This document shows positions 56,360-64,000 of a stretch of 64,000 bases of DNA, in pieces; positions within the stretch are counted from its first letter, which is position 1; each line of letters opens with the position of its first letter. The stretch spans positions 18,234,592 to 18,298,591 of the forward strand of contig JAMKCF010000007.1 of the NCBI GenBank assembly GCA_023634235.1, read 5' to 3'. The notes beneath the pieces were generated by a model, which saw nothing but the letters and a program-made list of their open reading frames with translations, made no database searches and had not been told where the DNA came from. The DNA is from Pisaster brevispinus (lineage: Eukaryota; Echinodermata; Asteroidea; Forcipulatida; Asteriidae). Both the position numbers and the translations under genes were made by a program.

Positions 56360-56735
56360 ACAAGTGACTCGTGACTCGGACTCGGACTCGGACCAAGTGG
56401 CTCGGAACTCGGACTCGGACTCGGACCAAGTGACTCGGGACTCGGACTCGGACTCGGACCTAATGACTCGTGACTCGGACTCGGACTCGGACCAAGTGAC
56501 TCGTGACTCGGACTCGGACTCGGACCAAGTGACTCGTGACTCGGACTCGGACTCGGACCAAGTGACTCGGGACTCGGACTCGGACTCGGACCTAATGACT
56601 CGTGACTCGGACTTGGACTCGGACCAAGTGACTCGTGACTCGGACTCGGACTCGGACCAAGTGACTCGGGACTCGGACTCGGACTCGGACCTAATGACTC
56701 GTGACTCGGACTCGGACTCGACACAGGTGACTCGA
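56360..56735. repeat. GACTCGGACTCGG minisatellite
   Basis: About eleven ~33-bp units built from GACTCGGACTCGGACTCG followed by a spacer, either GACCAAGTGACTCG or GACCTAATGACTCG. The two spacer types recur in a regular pattern, so larger blocks were copied together. Confidence 0.93.
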
Positions 56736-56757
56736 CTACAAAACTGATTGAAGTATC

Positions 56758-57480
56758 TGAGGGTTGGGTGTAGTTGATTCATAGTGTGGATAAGGCTTTT
56801 GAAGTTCTCAAGAGTGCTTTTTCAAGGATATGTTTTTCCAGATCGTGTAGTGTAATATCACAAATTTTTGGGCTGGCAGTTTAATAAGCCCATGGCACAT
56901 CTGATTGTTTGTAGGTAGTACTTGGTACCGAATTGGAAGCAGTTTCTTCCTATAATCAGTTCTAAGAGTTTACGGATGCAATCGGAGGGTGGTTTTGTGA
57001 TTGAGTACGGGTGGTTGGTTCGGTGGTTTGGCGGACGTTCGTGTACATGAAACAACATCAATGCTTGTTATTAGAACTTTTGGCGGGAAAGTCATTCCTT
57101 TAGTTTCCGCCATAGGTCCGCTGTGTCGCGTACATAGGTTGGTTGAGCGGTTACTGTTGGGAGAAGAAAGAAGTCCACAAATTCTGATATTTTGGCTGTC
57201 GGGCTTGAGCATCCACTGATTATTGGTCTTCCTACAAATGGTATGCCAATGGTAAGGTGTTTTATGTATCTTCGGGAGAAAATACATTGTAGGGCAATCG
57301 CATCGTAGGGAAGATGGGTCAAGGTTTGCCAAGGATTGTTTGTTGATGTAGTTGTTTCGATGTAAATCGATAAGTAGATTGTGAACCAATGTAGTGGTTT
57401 GTGTTGTCATATCTTGGTCCAGCTTTGTACAGTGCTCGAATTCAAGATGTTGGTAACCCACATGTAGGTAATCAGTTCTG
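56758..57480 (-). pseudogene. Penelope-like reverse transcriptase core, frameshifted
   Basis: Minus strand: NPDIVIKTYD then a stop then GRGICVINRTDYL (family: KPADKG...V...DYL), KLDQDMTTQTTTLVHNLL, CPTMYFLPKIHKTP (family: YFLPKIHK), then in another frame GRPIISGCSSPTAKISEF, VDFFLLP and TYVRDTADLWRKL, then PPKVLITSIDVVS (motif A, D in SIDV). These are Penelope RT1-RT3 hallmarks. The YADD region was not found. The element would prime on exposed 3' ends, but this copy is inactive. Confidence 0.85.
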
Positions 57481-57716
57481 TTTATTACGCAAATACCTCT
57501 TCCTTAATCGTAGGTTTTAATTACGATGTCTGGATTGTGTTTGAGTTTGAGTATGGCTGATAGCTCTTGTTTTGTCATGTTAGGTTTCTGATTTCTCAGT
57601 CTGACATGAGCAAATTGGTGTTTAGGGCTTCCAAATAACTTTCGAGGGTCGCCGATGTGTTGAAGTTGGAAGCCACTTGGATTGTGGTTTAAAGGGTTTG
57701 AGCCTTTGTGTGTTTA

Positions 57717-58784
57717 TTATGCATTAAAAAAGCAATTCTCATTCTTTGCTGGAAAATATTGAAATTTGAGTTTTTTTCGGGTGGGCTTAGCGGGAGTTGT
57801 AACAAAGTTGAGTCCTTTTCCTAAGGCAATTTTCTCAATTGTGGAAAGATTTGCCTTGGATAGGTTTGTTATGAAACGTTCACTGTCTAGCGCTAAGTCA
57901 TTAAGAATGTTATTCTTATTGGACCGTTTGAGGTTTAAGCACTTATGTGAAAAGCGATTGGCTTTTCGTTTGGATTTTGAGTGGCGGGCTTCTTTAGTAA
58001 GTTTACGTTTGGCCATTATAAGAGAAATCTAGGTGAGAATTGTATTAATGAAAAGAAAATGAATAATACTATATTTGTGGGATTGCCGTATAATATTATT
58101 ATTGTAAGTGACAAGTAACAAGAAAATCTCTCTTTGGAAGATGTGGTGGTCCTGAGAAGGACCGGTTTGTTTGTTTTGTTTGAAGCTTTTACTGCTGATC
58201 TCTTTTTCTCTTTGTCCCCTTGGTTGGTCGAAGGTTTCGACCATCTTTATCCTCGCCTCCTTTTTCTGGTGTTCCAGCCTTGAAGTTGCCTCCGTCTCCC
58301 GATGTCTATATTTCTATATTCCTCGAGGGCGAGTCTCGTGAATAACAGTGAAGCCTTCATGCCTAACCTGTCCCAGTTCTCCGTGAAGGAGGGCTGGAAG
58401 GTTAGACCCCGGTGTGGATGGGGGGGGGGCTTCACCGTATTCAGCAAATATCGTGTGGGGGAGAGTTCGTGGAGATGGCCCTCTCGAAAGACGTTATCTG
58501 TTTTGTGATGTGCTTTTTCGCGACTGTCAACAAGATTGAAGTTGGCCTCCGAAAGGGTCACTCTTGGAGTGGGTGCCTCGTTCTTGAACTCCTCCCGGAC
58601 CTCGAGGGAATTTATCAGCGAATCCTCTAGTTGGTTGATGAGGGGGGGCTTGGCCGCACGGGATGTCGCTTGAAGTTGTTGATGACGTCGGAGACGGTGG
58701 CACTGGCTGCTTGGTGGCTGGAGGCGGGCTTGCTTTGCTTGATCGTCTTTTTGCGTTGAAGGACTTGCTCAGCTTGGTAGACAC
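57717..58784 (-). pseudogene. Penelope-like N-terminal region
   Basis: Three frames. 58527-58784 starts MSTKLSKSFNAKRRSSK with a Ser/Pro-rich segment. 58247-58561 includes NFNLVDSREKAHH and ENWDRLGMKASLLFTRL. 57717-58016 starts MAKRKLTKEARHSKSKRK and ends with EKIALGKGLNFVTTPAKPTR, the conserved L.kGL.F.PtP.K motif just before Penelope RTs. Frames shift at about 58240 and 58540. The region lies immediately upstream of the RT core. Confidence 0.65.
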
Positions 58785-59430
58785 TTTGTCAATGGCTTAC
58801 AAGCCGAAGTTGCAAGAGTTTATTGGCATAGTACAGACGTGGTTGACGTGACAGCAGTATATAATCCATTGTGTATATATCCGTGCTTGGGTGGCGGGTT
58901 GTCGGTCGGGTGGTAGGTTCCTTGTTGTGAATGGAGGGATTAGTGTCCAATGGTTCCAGTGGTTTGGCTCTCACAAAACGCGCGGGAAAGCTGAACGTGA
59001 AATTCTGGATTCTGTGGCTAATTTGTGTTTGTTTTCTGCAGAAATGGTGATTTTTTTTTCCTTCCATTGTGGAATTGTGAGAAAAAAATGTATTTGTGCC
59101 ATTTCTACAGTTATGTAGAGTAGTACGTGAAAGTATGAGCCAGATTATTTGTTCCTTTCCGATTGCGGAAGTAGGAATAGGTATCACGGGTTGGTGTTTT
59201 TAATTGCAAGTTTGGTGGGTTTTCTGTGTGTGTTTTAGTGGAAGAGGCATGATGTTCTTTCCCGCTTGCGGGTGTGTGAACTAGATGTGGGTATGCCTTT
59301 AATGAAAAAACAAACTTCCTTGTGTTGGGTTTTGGTTGGATCATGATTCCACTGGGTAGTCGAAAACCAAAAAATTCCAAAGGAATTTGTAGAGGTTAGG
59401 TAAATTCCAAATTGAGGGAGGGTGTAGGTG

Positions 59431-62400
59431 AAAAATGCAACCACAAAATTGAACGAAAAATGTTGCCCAAACCAAAATGTAGCCCCAAAGTTGTACCTGA
59501 GTGCCTCCCGACCAAAGAGTAACCTCATGGTACGTAAAATGTCGCCCTGACCTAAATATAGCTCCAAAATTGTACCAAAATCTCGCCCTGACCTAAATAT
59601 AGCTCCAAAATTGTACCAAAATCTCGCCCTGACCTAAATATAGCTCCAAAATTGTACCAAAATCTCGCCCTGACCTAAATATAGCTCCAAAATTGTACCA
59701 AAATCTCGCCCTGACCTAAATATAGCTCCAAAATTGTACCAAAATCTCGCCCGTCTTAAATGTAGCCCTGAAGTTGTACTTAAATGTCGCCTGAAAAAGA
59801 GTAGCCTTGAAAATGTACATAAATCTTGCCAAGACTAAATATAGCCCAGTAGTTGTACCTCAAAGTAGCCCTTAAGTTGTTCCTAATTGTCGCGCGACTT
59901 AAATGTAGCCCCAAAGTTGTACCTAAATGTAGTTGGATCTAAGTGTAGCCCCAAAGCTTGTAAATGTCGCCCTTACCTAAAATGTAGTCCCAAAATTGCA
60001 CAAAAATGTGGCCCACCTAAAAGAAGCCCTAAGTGTCGTGCGACCTAAATGTAGCTCCAAAGTCGTACCTTACTGTCGCCCAACCTAAATGTAGCCCCAA
60101 AAGTGTACAAAAATGTCGCGCGACCTAAATGTAGGCCCAAAGTTGTACCTAAAAGTAGCACCAAAGTTGTACCTAAATGTCGACGGACCTGAATGTAGCC
60201 CCAAAGTTGTATCTAAATGTCGCCTGAAAAATGTAACCACAAAACTGAACCAAAATGTTTCCCAAACCAAAATGTAGCCCAAAGTTGTACCTTAATGCCT
60301 CCCGACCAAAGAGTAACCTCATGGTACGTAAAAATGTCGTCCGTCTGCAATATAGCGCTGAAATTTTAACTAAATGTCGCCAGACCTAAATGCAGCCAAA
60401 AAGTTGTACCTAAGTGTCGCCTGAAATAAATGTAGCCTTAAAATTGTACATAAATAAGAAGTCCCAATATTGCACAAAAATGTCGCCGACCTAAAAGTAG
60501 CCCCAAAGTTGTTCTTAAGTGTCGCGCGACCTAAATTTAGCCCCAAAGTTGTACCTAAAAATGTCAAGTATGTAAATGTCGTCCTTACCTAAATATAGTC
60601 CCAAAATTGCACCAAAATGTCGCCCGACCTTAAATGTAGCCCCAAACTTGTTGCTTAATGTCAACGGACCTAAAAGTAGCCCAAAAAATGTACCTAATTG
60701 TCGCCTACAAAAATGTAGCTCGAAGTTGTACCTAAATGTCGTTGGACTTAAATGTAGCCCCAAATTTGTAAATGTCGCTCTTACTTAAATTTAGTCCCAA
60801 AGTTTTAACCAAATGTCGCCCCTTACCTAAAAGTAGCTCCAAAAGTTTTACGTAAACATCGCCTAACAAAATTGTAGCCCCATAGTTTTACCAAAATATT
60901 GCTTAAACCTAAATGTACCCCCAAATTGTACCAAAATGCCTCCCGACAAAATAGTTGCCCCATGGTACATAAATGTCGCCCTAACTTAAATGTAGTCCCA
61001 AAGTTGTACCTAAATGTCGCGCAACGTAAATGTAACCCCAAAGTTGTAACTTAATGTCGACGGACCTAAATGTAGCCCAAAGTTGTACCTAATGCAGATG
61101 GACTTAAATGTAACCCCAAAGTTGTACCTTAATGTTGCCCTGACCTAAATGCATCCCAAAAATTGTACCAGAAATGTTCACGGCCTCAATAAATCTCCAA
61201 AGTTGTTCCAAAAAGCCGCCCAACTCAAATGTAGCCTCAAAGTTGTACCATAATATCGCCCAAACTAAAAGTAGCCCTAAAGTTGTTTCTAAATCTCGCC
61301 AAGCCAAAACGAGCCCTAAAGATGTACCTAAATGTCGTCCGACTGAAATGTAACCTCAAAGTTGTACCTAAATGGAGTAGGACCTACATGTAGTCCCATA
61401 AATGCACAATGCACAAGTAAATGTCGCCGAACCTAAATGTAGCCCCCAAATTTTAACCAAATGTCGCCCCAAAGTTGTACCTAAACGTCGTCAAAACCAA
61501 AATGTAGCCCAAAGTTGTACCTAAATGTCGACGGACCTAAATGTTGCCTAAAAATTGTTTCAAAATGTCGCCTGAAATAATTGTAGCTCCGAAACTGTAC
61601 TTGAATGTCGGTCAAACAAAATTGTAGCCCCAAAGTTGTACCTAATGTAGATGGACCTAAATGTAGCCCCAAAGCTGTACAAAAATGTCACCCAAACCAA
61701 AATGTGGCAAAATTTAAAACTAAATGTCACTCTGACCTCAATGTAGCCCCAAAGTTTTACCTAAATGTCTTCCAATGTAATGTAGCTCCGAAGTCGTTCC
61801 CAAAACTCGCCCAACTTAAATGTAGCCTCAAAGTTGTACCATAATGGCGCCCTGATCTAAATGTAGCCCTAAAATTGTATATAAATCCCGCACAGCAGAA
61901 ATGGAGCCCCAAGTTGTTCCTAAATGTCGCGCGATCTAATGTAGCTCCAAAGTTGTACCTAAATGTCACCTGTAATAAAAGTAGCCCTAAAAATTTAAAT
62001 AAATATCTCGCCCGACCTAGATGTAGCCTCAAAGTTATAACTAAATGTCGTTGGACCTAAATGTAGCCACCAATGTATCTAAATGTCGCTCTAACCTAAT
62101 CGGAGTCCCATAAGTGCACATAAATGTCACCCCAAAAACTACCTAAATGTCGCCGAACCTAAATGTAGCCCCAAAACATTAACCAAATGTCGTCTCGACC
62201 TCAATGTAGCCCCAAAGTCGTACTTTATTGTCGCCAGATCTAAATGTAGCCCCAAAGTTGTTGCTATATATGTCGACGGACCTAAATGTAGCCCCAATGT
62301 TGTTGCTATATGTCGAAAGACCTAAATGTAGCCCTAAAATTGTATATAAATCTCGCCAACCTTTAACGTAGCCTAGTAGTTGTACCTAAATGTCCCCGAC

Positions 62401-62435
62401 CTAAATATAGCCTCAAAGTTGTACCTTAAAGGAAC
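59431..62435 (-). repeat. 40-bp satellite array, 'minus' polarity block 4
   Basis: Last satellite block in the window, about 3 kb, ending at ACCTTAAAGGAACACG. It contains the perfect 41-bp array at 59548-59752; otherwise monomers are diverged. Confidence 0.95.
59548..59752 (-). repeat. Locally homogenised 41-bp array, five perfect copies
   Basis: Unit starts TGACCTAAATATAGCTCC and ends CCAAAATCTCGCCC; copies start at 59548, 59589, 59630, 59671 and 59712. No differences seen among them, while adjacent monomers differ strongly. The 41-bp length comes from an extra T in CCCTGACC. Confidence 0.95.
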
Positions 62436-62996
62436 ACGTTGCCTTAAAATCTCATGAAATTTTACTGTTTGGAAGTGTTCAATATCCTTATTAAGAGTCA
62501 TTTCACGTAAATACTTGACATATGTGTCCACGGTCAAAAAATCATTTTTTTTAATACTTTGTAGGTCGAAGGGCCTTGGGGTGCAAGTAAACAAAATCGA
62601 ACTTTCAAATCCATATATAGCCCGTTGCCATGGTAACAGCTCATTTTGTGTTTTGGGCATTTTAAGTCGATTTGGAGGTCTGAAAAACTGTTTTTTAGCT
62701 CATGTTTATAACTCCACCCTACCAAAATGCAAAATTATTTCATAAAACCTTTTATACCACTACAAAGTATCATTCTTGGCCTTACTTGAGAAAAAAAATT
62801 ATTGCTATAAATTTTACCCTTATGCTATTTTTGCATCAAGCATTAAAGCATGTTTTTACAACTTGCAAAATCGACATTTTTACCCTATTTTTGGCCCTAA
62901 AAATTTCAATTTGCCAGGGGTCTCAGAAAAATTTCCTTTCGGTTGTGATTAGGGCCAACATTTATGGGGCGCCGTTTGTGACTTTATTACGAAACT
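62436..62996. other. Non-satellite repeat-like segment starting TTAAAGGAACACGTTGCC
   Basis: The satellite stops exactly at TTAAAGGAACACGTTGCC, which looks like a transposon terminus, but no inverted partner occurs before the window ends. The minus-strand frame around 62373-62660 reads MPKTQNELLPWQRAIYGF with satellite at its end. No protein family recognised. Confidence 0.4.
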
Positions 62997-63460
62997 CTTA
63001 TATATAGAACGAAACCAATATATAAAGAACGAAACAAATATATGTAGAACGAAACCAAAATATATAGAACGAAACCAATATATATAGAACGAAACCAAAA
63101 TAAATAGAACGTAACAAAATAACTATAGACCGAATCAAATATATAGAATGAAACCAATATAAATAGAACGAAACAAATATAAATATGCCGAATAAGTATG
63201 GAACGAAACAAATAAATATATAGCCCGAATAAAGTATATGGAATGAAACCGATATATATATAACGAAACAAAAATATAAAACAAAAAATATATAGAACGA
63301 AACAAAAATAATTATATAGAACGAAACAAAAATATATAGAACGAAGCGCCGCCGACGACGATTAAGGGCCAGGCCGCAATATTTACAGAACGAAAGCCAA
63401 AATATATAGAACGAAAACTAAAATATATATAACGAAGCGCCGCCCGCGACGATTAGGGGC
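62997..63460. repeat. ~20-bp AT-rich minisatellite
   Basis: More than fifteen units of ATATATAGAACGAAACCAA and close variants. Two GC-rich inserts (GAAGCGCCGCCGACGACG with GATTAAGGGCCAGG at 63344; a near copy at 63437) interrupt it about 93 bp apart. The reading frame on the minus strand (YIYIGFVLYILVSFYI) is a repeat effect. Confidence 0.92.
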
Positions 63461-64000
63461 CAGTCTACTAGATTTGAAATCAAGTCGTTGGATCATAGAG
63501 TTGTAGTGGCATGCATCCAAACCTGTGAAAATAATAAACTAAATAAAACTGAACGCTGGGGGAACCTCACTTTTGCATGCAAAATTCAATTAATCTAAGG
63601 CTCGAATAGGGTCGCACGACGCAAGAAAACGCGTAAATAAAACAAGAATAAATAATTTTTTATATGAAAAAGTAATGACCAAATGCAATAAACAAACAAA
63701 ATGAATACTAAACCAGTAACAAAACACATATGCCTATAAACTAAACCCAGTACACGGTGCCATTTAATTTTTAACAGATTACAAATCAAGATGGCTTTAA
63801 AACCGAGTCCATCCATAGCAGTAACTTGAAGCAAGCAAAACTGAAAACATTAAGTACATAAAATCCACGAAATAAGTGATGGGAGAACACATGTGGCGTT
63901 ACCCTTGCGCTCTAAATTTTATTAATTCGGCCATTTCTCAACAAACAAACATACAAAATATTACAAAAATATAAAAAAAATCTTTGCCCATATCAAGTTG
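63461..64000. other. AT-rich tail of window, no feature recognised
   Basis: No satellite, no gene and no clear repeat unit seen. A frame on the minus strand (63595-63834) is hydrophobic and AT-driven, with no family resemblance. Confidence 0.6.

Larger units (their letters stand above)
55319..56744. mobile_element. 1426-bp element with GACTCG-repeat termini, 9-bp TSD
   Basis: TGATTGAAG flanks both sides (55310-55318 and 56745-56753). The ends are loosely inverted: GTGTTGTATGACTCGAGTC at the left; GTTTTGTAGTCGAGTC, reversed, at the right. Both subterminal regions are arrays of GACTCG/GACTCGG words (55330-55490 and 56365-56735); the centre is AT-rich with an ~85-bp-arm fold-back (56016-56217). 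The GACTCG arrays read open in several frames (DSDSDSDQVTR, SESESESRVTW), which is a repeat effect. Removing it rejoins the Penelope coding sequence. The 9-bp duplication suits Mutator-like elements. Confidence 0.85.
54591..59430 (-). mobile_element. Penelope-like retroelement, reverse orientation, degenerate
   Basis: The minus strand encodes, in broken frames, an N-terminal region (58784-57717), RT core (57480-56760) and post-RT region (55318-55000). The 3' tail is a GGTAAATAGTAAAT-type repeat (54594-54625). The satellite flanks (TTGTATCTAAATG before, GTGAAAAATGCAACC after) rejoin as a monomer pair also present at 60210-60240, so the insertion point is clear. A 1426-bp element interrupts it at 55319-56744. 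No GIY-YIG endonuclease domain was recognised after the RT; that region reads with stops. The stretch 58790-59430 is probably 5' non-coding or leader sequence. Confidence 0.82.

Noticed and set aside
56283..56782. 154- and 152-residue Asp/Ser- and Glu/Ser-rich proteins
   Set aside because: Generated by the GACTCG minisatellite; at least three frames are open over the same bases.
3925..62435. CRISPR-like array of regularly spaced repeats
   Set aside because: Monomers are contiguous, degenerate and without unique spacers; the setting is eukaryotic with no cas genes.
62987..63271. Hydrophobic 'membrane protein' frame
   Set aside because: Translation of the ATATATAGAACGAAAC minisatellite.

Overview
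KIND OF DNA. This is non-coding, repeat-dominated animal (metazoan) chromosomal DNA. I found no convincing intact host gene. The mix of DIRS-order tyrosine-recombinase retrotransposons, a Penelope-like element, an ISL2EU-type DNA transposon (THAP/DDE transposase plus YqaJ nuclease) and a LINE tail is typical of aquatic invertebrates or basal deuterostomes. The species cannot be fixed from the sequence alone. LAYOUT. A degenerate satellite with a ~40-bp monomer makes up more than half of the window. It reads in one polarity (GGGGCTACATTTAGGT on +) at 1-81 and 3925-15377, and in the opposite polarity from ~20952 to ~62435. Transposons interrupt it. (1) 82-3924: a TIR element with a decayed two-exon gene. 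(2) 15378-~20951: a 5'-truncated, minus-strand DIRS element (copy C) at the exact place where satellite polarity flips; it carries a 960-bp TIR element and a LINE fragment. (3) 22067-22105: a stray DIRS terminal repeat. (4) 30653-30959: a short TIR element. (5) 34437-50321: a plus-strand DIRS element (copy B) swollen to ~16 kb by nested insertions: a 487-bp element with 9-bp TSD, a 4.9-kb ISL2EU-type transposon, a second DIRS element (copy A), a 171-bp MITE, a 1.2-kb patchwork containing an XPG/EXO1-like exon, and a 1.4-kb TIR element. (6) 54591-~59430: a minus-strand Penelope-like element split by a 1426-bp element made largely of GACTCG repeats. (7) 62436-64000: non-satellite DNA with a ~20-bp AT-rich minisatellite. 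HOW THE PIECES RELATE. The DIRS copies share gag, RT/RNase H, a linker domain and a tyrosine recombinase, plus inverted terminal repeats and an internal complementary region that matches both ends joined. All copies are broken by stops, frameshifts or deletions. Comparing copies B and C gives natural empty sites, so several nested insertions and their target duplications can be read directly. The youngest-looking protein-coding unit is the ISL2EU-type transposon: its transposase has one in-frame stop, its nuclease one apparent frameshift, and all catalytic residues are visible. The satellite is itself dynamic, with a fresh 1271-bp tandem duplication and a local perfect 41-bp array.
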